DNA of 64,000 nucleotides from Rhodobacterales bacterium (GTDB taxonomy: Bacteria > Pseudomonadota > Alphaproteobacteria > Rhodobacterales > Rhodobacteraceae). A program made the translations under genes and the position numbers. The DNA lies in contig JAJNPS010000027.1 of the NCBI GenBank assembly GCA_021155205.1, positions 14,043 through 78,042 on the forward strand, in the 5' to 3' direction. The notes under the pieces were generated by a model. That model saw nothing but the letters and a program-made list of their open reading frames with translations, ran no database searches and was not told the DNA's origin. Positions 9,214 to 18,733 of the stretch are shown here, in pieces; positions within the stretch are counted from its first letter, which is position 1, and each line of letters opens with the position of its first letter.

Positions 9214-10611
9214 ATGGCCACCCAGAAGCTCTATGCCGGTGTGAAACTTCGCGAGATACGCGCCCGCCTTGGCCTGACGCAACGCGGCTTTGCCGACCGG
9301 CTGGGCGTGTCGCTGCCCTATCTCAACCAGATGGAAAACAACCATCGCCCGGTTTCGGCCGCTGTCGTCCTGGGGCTGGCGCAGGAATTTGGCCTTGATG
9401 TCACCGAACTGACCGTCGGCGAAAGCGAGCGGCTGGTCACGGATATGCGCGAGGCGCTGGCCGATCCGGTCTTTGCCGCCCCGACGCCGCCTCTGGCCGA
9501 CCTGCGCCTGACGGCGTCGAACGCCCCGGCCCTGGCGCGCGCGTTCCTGAACCTGCACCGGGCTTACCGTCAGACCCATGAGCGGCTGGCATCGCTGGAC
9601 GAGGCGCTGGGCCGCGACGATGCCGCCTTGCGACCAAGTCCCTGGGAAGAAGTGCGCGATTTCTTTCACTATTGCGACAATTACCTGGATGCGGTGGACC
9701 GCGCGGCGGAACATTATGCAATGCCCGCAGGTGTCAGGAAAGACGTGCTTATCCTTGGCAAAGAGCGGTTGGCAAGCCTGGACATATCGCTGCACTTTTC
9801 CGATGAGTCTGCCTTGCGCCGCTATGATCCCGCGACGCGGCGACTGACCCTTTCGGCGCGCGCCGCAGGTGCCACACAACGGTTTCAGCTGCTGCACCAG
9901 ATTGCCCTCCTGACGCAGGACGATCTGATGGAGGCGACGCTGGACCTGGCGCGCTTTGCCACCCGCGAGGCACGCGATATCGCAAAGATCGGCTTGGCGA
10001 ACTATTCTGCCGGTGCGGCGCTGATGCCTTATGGCGCGTTCCTGCAGGCAGCGCGGGACACCCGGCACGATCTGGAACGGCTGGCCGACCTGTTCGGGGC
10101 GTCGGTCGAACAGGTGGCGCACCGGCTGTCCACGCTGCAGCGGCCTGGGGCCAAGGGCATCCCGTTCTTTTTCGTTCGCGTCGACCAGGCGGGCACGATC
10201 ACCAAGCGCCATTCGGCAACACGGCTGCAATTCGCGCGGTTCGGCGGTGCCTGCCCGTTGTGGAACGTCCACCGCGCCTTCGAGACGCCTGGCCAGTTCC
10301 TGCGCCAGTTGGCCGAGACGCCGGATGGCGTGCGGTATCTGTGCCTGGCGCGCGATGTGTCCAAACCGGCGGGGGCGTTTCTGGCGCCGGTGCGCCGCTA
10401 TGCCATCGGGCTGGGCTGCGAGGTCCGGCATGCCGCTGCGCTGGTCTATTCCGACGGGCTTGACCTGAAGGGCCGGTTCGAACCGATCGGCATTTCCTGC
10501 CGCATCTGTGAACGCGCGGGTTGCCACCAGCGATCCGTCCCGCCGCTAGAGGGCAGGCTGCGCGTGGACGCCAATGTCCGCGATGTCCTGCCCTACCTGA
10601 TCGGAGATTAA
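9214..10611 (+). CDS. pccR: ScfR-family short-chain acyl-CoA regulator, PccR-like
   Basis: 465 residues. The N-terminal XRE helix-turn-helix (residues 8-60: [36 protein letters not shown]) is followed by an IrrE/ImmA-like region and the ScfR C-terminal domain ending with a Cys cluster ([19 protein letters not shown]). ScfR regulators sense short-chain acyl-CoAs; PccR senses the propionyl-CoA branch and activates pccB. The start is the ATG at 9214 with AAGGGACG upstream. A glyoxylate-type RamB relative is possible, but the own TTTGCAAA boxes and the nearby pcc genes favour PccR. The stop overlaps the betA stop by 3 bases, convergent. Confidence 0.88.
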   Translation: MATQKLYAGVKLREIRARLGLTQRGFADRLGVSLPYLNQMENNHRPVSAAVVLGLAQEFGLDVTELTVGESERLVTDMREALADPVFAAPTPPLADLRLTASNAPALARAFLNLHRAYRQTHERLASLDEALGRDDAALRPSPWEEVRDFFHYCDNYLDAVDRAAEHYAMPAGVRKDVLILGKERLASLDISLHFSDESALRRYDPATRRLTLSARAAGATQRFQLLHQIALLTQDDLMEATLDLARFATREARDIAKIGLANYSAGAALMPYGAFLQAARDTRHDLERLADLFGASVEQVAHRLSTLQRPGAKGIPFFFVRVDQAGTITKRHSATRLQFARFGGACPLWNVHRAFETPGQFLRQLAETPDGVRYLCLARDVSKPAGAFLAPVRRYAIGLGCEVRHAAALVYSDGLDLKGRFEPIGISCRICERAGCHQRSVPPLEGRLRVDANVRDVLPYLIGD

Positions 10612-12257
10612 CGCTGGGCGGTTTGCCAGTCGGGATGTATCCAGGGCTGCTGGTTTGAAGCCGGCAGCGGCACCCGGCCAAGGATGTGATCGGCGGCCTT
10701 TTCGCCCACCATGATCGAGGGTGCATTCAGGTTGCCGTTCGTCACTTGCGGAAAGATGGAACTGTCGGCCACGCGCAGGCCGTCCACCCCGATCACCCGG
10801 CACTGGGGGTCCACCACCGCCATCGGATCGCCCGCCCGCCCCATCCGCGCCGTGCCGCAGGGGTGATAGGCGCTTTCGACATGGTCGCGCAGAAAGGCGT
10901 CGATCTGATCATCGGTCCCGACCGCCGCGCCAGGCTGGATCTCGTGCCGGACAAAGCGCCTGAATGCCTCTTGCCCGAAAATCTCGCGCGTCAGGCGGAT
11001 ACAGGTGCGGAACTCCTCCCAGTCGTCGGGATGGGACATGTAGTTGAACTGGATGCGCGGCGCTTCGGCGGGATTGGCCGACCGCAGCGTGACGGATCCG
11101 CGTGATTTCGACCTCATCGGCCCGACATGGGCCTGAAAGCCGTGGCCTTCGGGCGTCGCCCTGCCGTCATAGCGCACCGCAATCGGCAGGAAATGAAACT
11201 GGATGTCAGGATAGTCGATGCCTGCGCGCGAGCGGATGAAGCCGCAGGCCTCGAACTGGTTTGACGCGCCAAGCCCGGTGCCGGTCAAAAGCCACTGCGC
11301 CCCCACGAATGCCTTGCCCCACAGATTCCAGTATTTGTACAGCGTGACCGGCTGGCTCGCGGCGTATTGCATATAGATCTCAAGATGATCCTGCAGGTTC
11401 GCGCCCACCCCCGCGCGGTCCGCCAAAACCGGGATGCCATGCGCGGCCAGATGCGCGCCCGGCCCGATCCCGGACAGCATCAACAGCTTTGGCGTGTTGA
11501 TCGACGATGCGGACAGGATCACTTCCCGCGTGGCACGGATGACCTCCACGGTGCCGCCCCGCGCGATCTCCACGCCGACGGCCCGCGGCCCTTCGAACAC
11601 CACGCGGCGCGCAAGACCGCGCACCAGATGCACGTTCCCGGTGGCCAGCGCCGGTTTCAGATAGGCATTTGCCGCCGACCAGCGCCGACCTTTCCAGATC
11701 GTCGCCTCCATCGGGCCGAAGCCCTCCTGCTGCGCGCCGTTGTAGTCGGCAGTCACCGGATAGCCCGCCTGCCGCCCCGCCGCGATGAAGGCATCGAAAA
11801 GCGGGTTCGCCCGCGGCCCCCGCGTGATGTGCAGCGGCCCGTCCATGCCCCGGTAGTCGGGGCCGGAGCCGCCATGCGACGCCTCCATCCGCTTGAAATA
11901 GGGCAGCACGTCGGCATAAGCCCAGCCATCTGCGCCCAATTCGGCCCAGGTGTCGAAATCGCGCGCATGGCCGCGGACATAGACCATGCCGTTGATGGAG
12001 GACGACCCGCCGATCACCTTGCCGCGCGGCACCGACAGCACGCGGCCGCCCAGATGCGGTTCCGGCTCGGTCTGCAGGCCCCAGTCATAGACCCCCATGT
12101 TCATCGGATAGCTCAGCGCGCCAGGCATCTGGATGAAGGGCCCCGCATCCGACCCGCCATGCTCGATCACCGTCACCCGGCGGCCCGCCTCGGCCAGCCG
12201 CCAGGCCAGCGCACAGCCGGCCGAACCGGCACCGACGATGAGGTAATCCGCAGGCAT
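10608..12257 (-). CDS. betA: Choline dehydrogenase (GMC oxidoreductase)
   Basis: 549 residues, normal for BetA. FAD-dependent oxidation of choline to betaine aldehyde (and often on to glycine betaine). The N-terminal dinucleotide fold [21 protein letters not shown], the GMC signature [20 protein letters not shown] (residues 90-110) and the C-terminal block [18 protein letters not shown] / [17 protein letters not shown] are all present. The ATG at 12257 overlaps the betI stop by one base (TGATG), so betI-betA form an operon. An alcohol dehydrogenase of the same family is the alternative; the choXWV neighbours make choline likely. No betB is visible in the window. Confidence 0.93.
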   Translation of the reverse strand: MPADYLIVGAGSAGCALAWRLAEAGRRVTVIEHGGSDAGPFIQMPGALSYPMNMGVYDWGLQTEPEPHLGGRVLSVPRGKVIGGSSSINGMVYVRGHARDFDTWAELGADGWAYADVLPYFKRMEASHGGSGPDYRGMDGPLHITRGPRANPLFDAFIAAGRQAGYPVTADYNGAQQEGFGPMEATIWKGRRWSAANAYLKPALATGNVHLVRGLARRVVFEGPRAVGVEIARGGTVEVIRATREVILSASSINTPKLLMLSGIGPGAHLAAHGIPVLADRAGVGANLQDHLEIYMQYAASQPVTLYKYWNLWGKAFVGAQWLLTGTGLGASNQFEACGFIRSRAGIDYPDIQFHFLPIAVRYDGRATPEGHGFQAHVGPMRSKSRGSVTLRSANPAEAPRIQFNYMSHPDDWEEFRTCIRLTREIFGQEAFRRFVRHEIQPGAAVGTDDQIDAFLRDHVESAYHPCGTARMGRAGDPMAVVDPQCRVIGVDGLRVADSSIFPQVTNGNLNAPSIMVGEKAADHILGRVPLPASNQQPWIHPDWQTAQR

Positions 12258-12838
12258 CAGGCCCCCCGCGCCAGTTCGGCCTCGAGGTAGCGCACTGCGA
12301 CACCCACCGCCACCGTCCCGTCGGCAGGACCGGATTTCAGCACCTCGCGCAGATACAGCCCGTCGATCAACGCGCCAAGCCCTGCGGCGATCTCGCCCGC
12401 GCGCGCACCTGCCAAAGGCCGCAGCGCGTGGCAAAGGTTGGAGCGCAGCCGCCCCTGATAGACCGCAAGCAGCCGTTTTGCCTCGGGGACCGACTGCGCC
12501 AGCACCCAGAAGTTGAGCCAGGCCCCCACCGCCTCGCGCCGGAAATTCCCTGCGCTGAACGACGCGCGCAGGATTGCACGCACCCGCCCCTCGGGCCCCT
12601 CGGCGGCGGCAAGCGCACCGCGCACCTCGGCGCCGTAGAGCGTCAGCACGTGCCGCATCGCCGCCAGGAACATGTCTTCCTTCGACCCGAAATAATGGTG
12701 CGCCAGCGCCGACGACATGCCCGCCCGCTTGGCGATCTGGCTGACGGTCACGTCCAAAGAACCCGTGCGCCCGATCTCAACAATCGTGGCTTTCACCAGC
12801 GCATCCTTGCGGATAGGCTCCATTCCTAGCTTCGGCAT
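12257..12838 (-). CDS. betI: TetR-family choline-responsive repressor
   Basis: 193 residues beginning [19 protein letters not shown], the typical BetI start. The TetR helix-turn-helix is at residues 25-52 ([28 protein letters not shown]). BetI represses choline oxidation genes until choline is present. First gene of the betI-betA operon and divergent from choX across an 85-bp region that holds a long palindrome. This arrangement suggests it controls both arms. Confidence 0.92.
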   Translation of the reverse strand: MPKLGMEPIRKDALVKATIVEIGRTGSLDVTVSQIAKRAGMSSALAHHYFGSKEDMFLAAMRHVLTLYGAEVRGALAAAEGPEGRVRAILRASFSAGNFRREAVGAWLNFWVLAQSVPEAKRLLAVYQGRLRSNLCHALRPLAGARAGEIAAGLGALIDGLYLREVLKSGPADGTVAVGVAVRYLEAELARGA

Positions 12839-12883
12839 CGGTGCGGCCCCAACAAAACACTTGCCAAACCGACTAAGCGCGAA

Positions 12884-12905
12884 GTTTATTGACGCGTCAA
12901 TCAAC
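12884..12905. promoter_or_regulatory. Probable BetI operator
   Basis: A perfect 14-bp palindrome ATTGACGCGTCAAT (12888-12901) extends to a 22-bp inverted repeat with one mismatched pair. It sits midway between the betI start (12838) and choX start (12924). BetI operators are ATTGA/TCAAT-type dyads, so this is the obvious site for shared control of betIA and choXWV. Confidence 0.75.
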
Positions 12906-12923
12906 AAAAATGGGGGAGGTCCC

Positions 12924-13853
12924 ATGTCCATCCGCACCACGCTGCTTACCACCGCTGTCACCTTCGCACTCGCCGGTTCCGCCTTTGCGCAAACCTGCGA
13001 CAAGGTGATCTTTTCCGACGTCGGCTGGACCGACATCACCGCGACGACCGCCGCCACCACCCTGGTGCTCGAGGCGCTGGGATATGAGACCGAAACCAAG
13101 GTCCTGTCCGTCCCCGTCACCTATGCCGGGCTTGCCGGGGGTGACATCGACGTGTTCCTGGGCAACTGGATGCCGACGATGGAGGCCGACATCGCCGCCT
13201 ACCGCGATGCGGGCACGGTGGAAACCGTCCGCACCAACCTTGAGGGCGCGAAGTACACCCTTGCCACCAACGAGGCTGGGGCAGCACTTGGCATCAAGGA
13301 TTTCAAGGACATCGCAACCCAGAAAGATGCGCTGGAAAGCAAGATCTACGGGATCGAGCCGGGCAATGACGGCAACCGTCTGATCATCGACATGATCGCC
13401 TCCGGCCCCTTTGGCCTTGATGGATTCAAAGTCGTCGAATCCTCGGAACAGGGGATGCTGGCCGAAGTGAAGAAAGCCACCGAGGACGGCAAGCCGATCG
13501 TGTTCCTTGGCTGGGAGCCGCACCCGATGAACGCCAATTTCAAAATGACCTACCTGACCGGCGGTGATGACTATTTCGGCCCGAACTTTGGCGGCGCGAT
13601 TGTTGCCACCAACACCCGCAAGGGCTATCTCACGGAATGCCCTAACACGGGCAAGCTGTTGTCGAACCTTGTCTTTTCGTTGCCGATGGAAAACGAGATC
13701 ATGGGCGCCATCCTGAACGATGGGGCTGATCCACGCGATGCGGCGAAGGCCTGGCTTGCCGCGAACCCGGCCGCCTGGGAGCCGTGGCTTGACGGTGTGA
13801 CCACCAAGGACGGTGGCGACGCCAAGGCTGCGGTCGCCGCGGCCCTGCAATGA
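12924..13853 (+). CDS. choX: Choline ABC transporter, periplasmic binding protein
   Basis: 309 residues with a clear signal peptide (TTLLTTAVTFALAGSAFAQ, cleavage after AFA). OpuAC-type quaternary-amine binding fold: VIFSDVGWTDITATT, DVFLGNWMPTME and VFLGWEPHPMN give the Trp/Tyr residues expected for an aromatic box around the trimethylammonium group. Captures choline in the periplasm and delivers it to ChoW-ChoV. GGGGGAGG precedes the ATG. First gene of choXWV, divergent from betI, followed by a terminator-like hairpin that would favour choX transcripts. Confidence 0.94.
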   Translation: MSIRTTLLTTAVTFALAGSAFAQTCDKVIFSDVGWTDITATTAATTLVLEALGYETETKVLSVPVTYAGLAGGDIDVFLGNWMPTMEADIAAYRDAGTVETVRTNLEGAKYTLATNEAGAALGIKDFKDIATQKDALESKIYGIEPGNDGNRLIIDMIASGPFGLDGFKVVESSEQGMLAEVKKATEDGKPIVFLGWEPHPMNANFKMTYLTGGDDYFGPNFGGAIVATNTRKGYLTECPNTGKLLSNLVFSLPMENEIMGAILNDGADPRDAAKAWLAANPAAWEPWLDGVTTKDGGDAKAAVAAALQ

Positions 13854-13860
13854 TCCAGGG

Positions 13861-13886
13861 CCCCGGCGAAAGCCGGGGCTTCTTTT
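13861..13886 (+). terminator. Hairpin plus T-run between choX and choW
   Basis: CCCCGGC-GAAA-GCCGGGG followed by CTTCTTTT, starting 7 bases after the choX stop. It has the form of an intrinsic terminator inside an operon, which would be partial and leave more binding protein mRNA than permease mRNA. Confidence 0.75.
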
Positions 13887-13905
13887 CCCCAGGCGGAGCG
13901 GCCGA

Positions 13906-14736
13906 ATGGACTGGTTGACCGATTACAAGATCCCCGTCGGCAAGACCGCGAAAGCGGTGTTCGACTGGATGAACGACAATCTCGGCGGCCTGTTTGACGC
14001 CATCTCCACCGGCCTCGAAGCCATGATCAACGGCATCCTGTGGCTGCTGCAAACCCCGCATCCCTTTGTCATCATCGCCCTCTTCGTCGCCCTGACCTGG
14101 TTTCTGCAAAAGAACTGGAAGGTCTGCCTTGGCGTCGTCATCGGGTTCCTCTTCATCCTGAACCAGGGCTACTGGGAGGAAACCACCGAAAGCCTGACGC
14201 TGATCCTGTCGGCCTGCGTCGTCTGCATGGGCCTTGGCGTGCCGATCGGCATCGCCGCCGCGCACCGGCCAAAGCTTTATCGCGCCATGGTGCCGATCCT
14301 CGATCTGATGCAGACCCTGCCGACCTTCGTCTACCTGATCCCCGCCATCGTGTTCTTCGGCCTTGGCATGGTTCCGGGACTGATCGCCACGGTGATATTT
14401 GTCCTTCCCGCGCCGATTCGCCTGACGCATCTGGGCGTGTCATCCACGCCCCAGGCGCTGATGGAGGCGGCAACCGCCTTTGGCGCCACGCCAAAGCAGC
14501 GGCTCTGGAAGGTGGAACTGCCCTATGCGTTCCCGCAGATCATGGCGGGACTGAACCAGACCATCATGCTGTCGCTGTCGATGGTCGTCATCGCCGCCCT
14601 TGTCGGCGCCAATGGCCTTGGCGTGCCCGTGGTGCGGGCGCTGAACTCGGTCAACACTGCCCTCGGCTTTGAGAGCGGCTTTATTATCGTGGTGGTGGCC
14701 ATCCTTCTGGACCGTATGCTGAGGGTGACGCGATGA
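13906..14736 (+). CDS. choW: Choline ABC transporter permease
   Basis: 276 residues, integral inner membrane protein of the ProW/OpuAB type. Hydrophobic segments at about 45-60, 65-85, 95-120, 140-165, 205-230 and 250-270. The EAA loop that contacts the ATPase is visible as EAATAFGATPKQRLWKVELP (residues 186-205). The ATG at 13906 lies 52 bases after choX; the 3' end overlaps choV by ATGA. Imports choline for oxidation by BetA. Confidence 0.93.
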   Translation: MDWLTDYKIPVGKTAKAVFDWMNDNLGGLFDAISTGLEAMINGILWLLQTPHPFVIIALFVALTWFLQKNWKVCLGVVIGFLFILNQGYWEETTESLTLILSACVVCMGLGVPIGIAAAHRPKLYRAMVPILDLMQTLPTFVYLIPAIVFFGLGMVPGLIATVIFVLPAPIRLTHLGVSSTPQALMEAATAFGATPKQRLWKVELPYAFPQIMAGLNQTIMLSLSMVVIAALVGANGLGVPVVRALNSVNTALGFESGFIIVVVAILLDRMLRVTR

Positions 14737-15767
14737 CCGATACGCCCGCCGTCATTTTCGACCGCGTCTCCATCGTCTTCGGCGAGAACCCGGAGCGCGC
14801 CCTGCCCCTGATGGACATGGGCCAGAGCCGCAGCGAGATTCAGGCATCCACGGGCCAGATCCTTGGTGTCCATGACTGTTCCCTGACAGTGGCCAAGGGC
14901 GAGATCCTTGTGCTGATGGGCCTGTCCGGATCGGGCAAATCCACGCTCCTGCGCGCAGTGAACGGATTGAACCCGGTGGTGCGCGGATCGGTCACGATCC
15001 ACGACGGCGACTGGACGTCGAACGTCACCAGTAGCTCCACCGCCGATCTGTTGCGGGTTCGGCGCGAATGCATCGCGATGGTGTTCCAGCAATTCGGCCT
15101 GCTGCCCTGGCGGACAGTGCGGGAAAACGTCGGCCTGGGGCTGGAGCTGGCCGGCCAGACACCGGACCAGCGCAAGGCCAAGGTCGACGAACAACTGGCG
15201 CTGGTGAACCTGACGCAATGGGCGGATCGCAAGGTCGGCGATCTGTCGGGCGGCATGCAGCAGCGCGTCGGCCTGGCGCGCGCCTTTGTCACAAACGCGC
15301 CGATCCTGCTGATGGACGAGCCGTTTTCCGCCCTTGATCCGCTGATCCGGTCCAAGCTGCAGGATGAACTTCTTGATCTGCAGGACAAGCTGAAGCGCAC
15401 CATCATCTTTGTCAGTCACGATCTGGACGAGGCCTTCAAGATCGGCAACCGCATCGCGCTGATGGAAGGCGGACGGATCGTCCAATGCGGCACCGCGCGC
15501 GAGATCATCGCCAACCCGATCAGCGACTATGTTGCGGATTTTGTCGCCCACATGAACCCCCTGTCGGTGCTGACGGCGCGGGATGTGATGGAGCCGGGCG
15601 ACAGTGCCACGGCCCGCAAGCTGGATGCCGAAACGCCGGTCAAGGACGTGATGGCGATGATGTCGGGCGGGATCACCGAAATGGTGGTGCAGGAAAACGG
15701 GCGAAACCTGGGGCTGATCCGGACCGCCGGGCTGATGGCAAAACTGCTGAACCCAAGGGGCGGTTAA
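14733..15767 (+). CDS. choV: Choline ABC transporter ATP-binding protein
   Basis: 344 residues. Walker A GLSGSGKST (about residue 63), Q-loop MVFQQFGLLPWR, signature LSGGMQQRVGLARA, Walker B ILLMDEPFSALD and H-loop VSHD are intact. A C-terminal extension (residues about 275-344) fits the degenerate CBS-like tail of osmolyte importers. Powers ChoW. Last gene of choXWV; two palindromes follow and face the end of topA. Confidence 0.94.
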   Translation: MTDTPAVIFDRVSIVFGENPERALPLMDMGQSRSEIQASTGQILGVHDCSLTVAKGEILVLMGLSGSGKSTLLRAVNGLNPVVRGSVTIHDGDWTSNVTSSSTADLLRVRRECIAMVFQQFGLLPWRTVRENVGLGLELAGQTPDQRKAKVDEQLALVNLTQWADRKVGDLSGGMQQRVGLARAFVTNAPILLMDEPFSALDPLIRSKLQDELLDLQDKLKRTIIFVSHDLDEAFKIGNRIALMEGGRIVQCGTAREIIANPISDYVADFVAHMNPLSVLTARDVMEPGDSATARKLDAETPVKDVMAMMSGGITEMVVQENGRNLGLIRTAGLMAKLLNPRGG

Positions 15768-15770
15768 GAC

Positions 15771-15814
15771 AAAAATCTTCGAAGATTTTTGGCAAATTTC
15801 TTCGAAGAAATTTG
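15771..15814. terminator. Two adjacent TTCGAA palindromes, bidirectional terminator
   Basis: AAAAATCTTCGAAGATTTTT (15771-15790, perfect 20-bp palindrome) is followed two bases later by a second perfect palindrome of 22 bp (15793-15814; half-site CAAATTTCTTC). They sit in the 54-bp gap between the convergent choV and topA stops. A/T tracts flank a CTTCGAAG core on both strands, so each could act as an intrinsic terminator in either direction. Confidence 0.75.
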
Positions 15815-15821
15815 TTCTGGA

Positions 15822-18386
15822 TCAGGCTTTTGCGACTTTCTTCGCGACTGGCTTCTTGGCCACCGCCTTTTTCACCGCCGGTTTGGCCGCCTTGCGCGCC
15901 GGGGCCTTCTTGCCGCCCTTGCCTGCCTTTTCCGCGATCAGGGCAAGGGCTTCGTCCAGTGTCATGGCCTCGGGCGTCATGTCCTTGGGCAGGGTCGCGT
16001 TGACCTTGTCCCATTTGACATAAGGCCCGTATTTGCCGGGCATCACCTGCACTTCGCCGCCCGATGGATGCTCGCCCAAACTGCGGAGCGGCCCTGCGGC
16101 CGCACCACGTCCCCCCGGGCCGCGCGCCGCCTTTTGCGCCAGAACCTCGACCGCACGGTTCATGCCGATGGTAAAGACCTCTTCGACATCCGCGATGTTG
16201 GCATAGACCGAACCGTGCTTGATATAGGGACCAAAGCGGCCGATCGCGGCCTCGATCGGCTGGCCGTCCTCGGGATGCGGGCCGACGAGGCGCGGCAGGT
16301 TCAGAAGGTCCATCGCACGCAACAGCGTCAGGCCTTCCGGCGCCCAGCCTTTCGGCAGGCTGGCACGGTCGGGTTTGGGGTTCGCCTCGGTCGCCTCGCC
16401 GCGCTGGACGTAAGGGCCAAAGCGGCCCGCGCGGATGGTGATCTTCTGCCCTGTTTCATCCTCTCCCAGCACCAGCCCATCGACGGACCCTGCGCCATCC
16501 GCCTCGCCCGACAGGGGCCGCGTATAGCGGCATTCCGGGTAGTTGCCGCAACCGATGAACGCCCCGCCCGACCGCGCGGTTTTCAGATGCAGGCGGCCCG
16601 TCCCGCAGGTCTGGCAGATGCGCGGGTCCGACCCGTCGGCGCGCGCGGGGTAAAGGTGGGGTGCAAGGAATTCATCAATCTTCGTCAGCACTTCGCCGAT
16701 GCGCAGATCAGCGGTTTCGGCCACGGCGGCGGAAAAATCCTTCCAGAACCGCGCCAGGACATCGCGGTATTCGCGGTCGCCTGCTGACACGTCATCCAGT
16801 TCGTTTTCCAGATCGGCGGTGAAGTCATACTCCACATAGCGGTGGAAGTAGTTCGACAGGAATGCCGTCACCAGCCGCCCCTTGTCCTCGGGGATCAGGC
16901 GGTTCTTGTCCTTGCGGACATACTCGCGGTCCTGGATCGTGGTGACGATAGAGGTGTAGGTGGACGGGCGCCCGATCCCCAGTTCTTCCATCCGCTTGAT
17001 CAGCGTGGCCTCGGTGTAGCGCGGGGGGGGTTGGGTGAAGTGCTGTTCCGGCGTCACCTTGCGTTTCTCCGCAGGCTCACCTTGCATGATCTGCGGCAGG
17101 CGGCCCTCGTCCTCGCCCTCCTCGTCGCGGCCTTCGTCATAGATTTTCAGGAACCCGTCGAACATCACCACCTGGCCCGTGGCGCGCAGGACGACCTGGC
17201 CATCCGCGCTGCCGACATCGACCGTGGTCCGTTCCATCCGGGCGGCAGCCATCTGGCTGGCAAGGGTCCGCTTCCAGATCAGGTCATAGACATGGCGCTG
17301 GTCGGTTTCCGTAAGGCGCAGCTTGTCAGGGCTGGCGGACATGCCCGTTGGGCGGATGCATTCATGCGCCTCTTGCGCGTTCTTGGCCTTGTTCTTGTAC
17401 ATCCGGGGGCTGTCGGGAACGTAAGGCGCGCCGAACCGGGTCTTGATTTCGGCGCGCGCGGCCATCACCGCTTCGGGGGCCATGTCGATGCCGTCGGTCC
17501 GCATATAGGTGATGTGGCCCGCCTCATACAGACGCTGGGCAGCCGACATCGTGGCCTTGGAGCCAAGGCCGAACTTGCGCGATGCCTCTTGCTGCAGCGT
17601 CGATGTCATGAAAGGCGGATAGGGATTGCGGGAGGCGGGCTTGGAGTCCACCGCCGCGACGGTCAAGGTTCGCGAAGTGATAGCCTGTGCCGCAATTTCT
17701 GCCGCCGCCGCTGTCGCAATGTCGAACTTGTCCAGTTTCCTGCCGCCAAGCACCGTCAGACGCGCCTCAAATTCCTGCCCCCTTGGTGTCACCAGCACCG
17801 CCTTGACCGTCCAGAATTCACGGGCGTTGAAGGCCTCGATCTCCATCTCGCGCTCGACCACAAGGCGCAGGACGACGGACTGGACGCGGCCTGCCGATTT
17901 CGCGCCGGGCAACTTGCGCCACAGGACCGGCGACAGCGTGAACCCCACAAGATAATCCAGCGCGCGGCGGGCAAGATAGGCCTCGACCAAGGGCACATCG
18001 ACCTGGCGCGGCTTTTTCATCGCCTCGGTCACGGCATCCCTGGTGATCGCATTGAAGGTGACGCGGCTGACGGTCTTGCCCTTTTTCAGCGTGCTGGCCA
18101 GCGCCTCTTGCAGGTGCCAGCTGATTGCCTCGCCCTCGCGGTCCGGGTCGGTGGCAAGGATCAGTTCGTCATCGGATTTCAGCGCCTCGGTGATCGCGCG
18201 GATGTGCTTTTTGCTTTCGGGCGCGACCTCCCACAGCATGCCGAATCCATGATCCGGATCGACGGAACCGTCCTTTGCAGGCAGGTCGCGGACATGGCCA
18301 TAGGACGCAAGAACCGTGTAGCCTGGGCCAAGATATTTGTTGATTGTCTTGGCCTTGGCGGGTGATTCGACGACAACGACTGGCAT
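15822..18386 (-). CDS. topA: DNA topoisomerase I
   Basis: 854 residues. Relaxes negative supercoils through a 5'-phosphotyrosine. The TOPRIM domain starts at once (MPVVVVESPAKAKTINKYLG; DPDREGEAISWHL supplies acidic metal ligands). The active-site Tyr is in GHITYMRTDGIDM. A Cys motif (ICQTCGTGRL...CGNYPECRYT) marks a zinc ribbon, and further topoisomerase C-terminal repeats precede a Lys/Ala-rich tail (KKAPARKAAKPAVKKAVAKK) for DNA binding. The ATG at 18386 matches the family start; an open frame continues upstream but is not conserved. Convergent with choV. Confidence 0.97.
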   Translation of the reverse strand: MPVVVVESPAKAKTINKYLGPGYTVLASYGHVRDLPAKDGSVDPDHGFGMLWEVAPESKKHIRAITEALKSDDELILATDPDREGEAISWHLQEALASTLKKGKTVSRVTFNAITRDAVTEAMKKPRQVDVPLVEAYLARRALDYLVGFTLSPVLWRKLPGAKSAGRVQSVVLRLVVEREMEIEAFNAREFWTVKAVLVTPRGQEFEARLTVLGGRKLDKFDIATAAAAEIAAQAITSRTLTVAAVDSKPASRNPYPPFMTSTLQQEASRKFGLGSKATMSAAQRLYEAGHITYMRTDGIDMAPEAVMAARAEIKTRFGAPYVPDSPRMYKNKAKNAQEAHECIRPTGMSASPDKLRLTETDQRHVYDLIWKRTLASQMAAARMERTTVDVGSADGQVVLRATGQVVMFDGFLKIYDEGRDEEGEDEGRLPQIMQGEPAEKRKVTPEQHFTQPPPRYTEATLIKRMEELGIGRPSTYTSIVTTIQDREYVRKDKNRLIPEDKGRLVTAFLSNYFHRYVEYDFTADLENELDDVSAGDREYRDVLARFWKDFSAAVAETADLRIGEVLTKIDEFLAPHLYPARADGSDPRICQTCGTGRLHLKTARSGGAFIGCGNYPECRYTRPLSGEADGAGSVDGLVLGEDETGQKITIRAGRFGPYVQRGEATEANPKPDRASLPKGWAPEGLTLLRAMDLLNLPRLVGPHPEDGQPIEAAIGRFGPYIKHGSVYANIADVEEVFTIGMNRAVEVLAQKAARGPGGRGAAAGPLRSLGEHPSGGEVQVMPGKYGPYVKWDKVNATLPKDMTPEAMTLDEALALIAEKAGKGGKKAPARKAAKPAVKKAVAKKPVAKKVAKA

Positions 18387-18424
18387 GGGTTCCCCGGCAA
18401 ATGGCAGGTGCAGAATGGCGCGGC

Positions 18425-18454
18425 ACCATGTGGGGACGGGGATTGGATTGTCAA
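18425..18454 (-). promoter_or_regulatory. Candidate sigma70 promoter of topA
   Basis: On the minus strand TTGACA (18449-18454), an 18-base spacer and CATGGT (18425-18430), about 40 bases upstream of the topA start. The -35 is perfect, the -10 weak (3 of 6). Confidence 0.4.
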
Positions 18455-18555
18455 TCGCCCTGCGCCGGGCGGTAGTGGGCCAGTTTGAAATCACAAAGTT
18501 CTCGCGCGCGAGCGGCAGGGTTTGCGCCAGCGCAGGCAGGCCGTATCCTGATGGT

Positions 18556-18732
18556 ATGACAGACAGACCCAAACGCCCGCACGATGCAAACCAACGTGCC
18601 AAATTCCTTGTGGACACGACTACTGGGGAAGTAGAGAAACCCGGACTCTCGCTCACGCTGGATGAAAGCTGGGGGCAACGTCACCACCGCATCTCCCCCA
18701 ACGCCACCCCATTAAAACATTGTTTTAAATGA
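18556..18732 (+). CDS. Small protein, truncated-looking member of an alphaproteobacterial family
   Basis: 58 residues. The first 25 (MTDRPKRPHDANQRAKFLVD, then TTTGE) resemble small alphaproteobacterial proteins that begin KRPRDPNQLAK and continue with a Gly/Ala/Lys-rich region (GRKGGxARA). Here the continuation is replaced by an unrelated tail ending ATPLKHCFK. It may be a truncated copy whose frame now ends in the terminator hairpin (18712-18728). The gene is convergent with the LysR gene (stops 1 base apart). Function unknown. Confidence 0.5.
   Translation: MTDRPKRPHDANQRAKFLVDTTTGEVEKPGLSLTLDESWGQRHHRISPNATPLKHCFK
18712..18728. terminator. AT-rich dyad at the end of two convergent genes
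   Basis: TTAAAACA-T-TGTTTTAA, 8-bp arms, spans the last codons of the 58-aa gene and ends 6 bases from the stop of the convergent LysR gene. It resembles a bidirectional terminator but lacks a GC stem. Confidence 0.4.
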
Positions 18733-18733
18733 C

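Noticed and set aside
12258..12434. Upstream extension of the betA frame beyond the ATG at 12257
   Set aside because: The extra residues overlap betI and lack FAD-fold similarity; the conserved start [14 protein letters not shown] fits BetA length.
15822..18656. A 944-residue frame for topA
   Set aside because: MPVVVVESPAKAK at 18386 is the conserved start; the first 90 residues are not topoisomerase-like.
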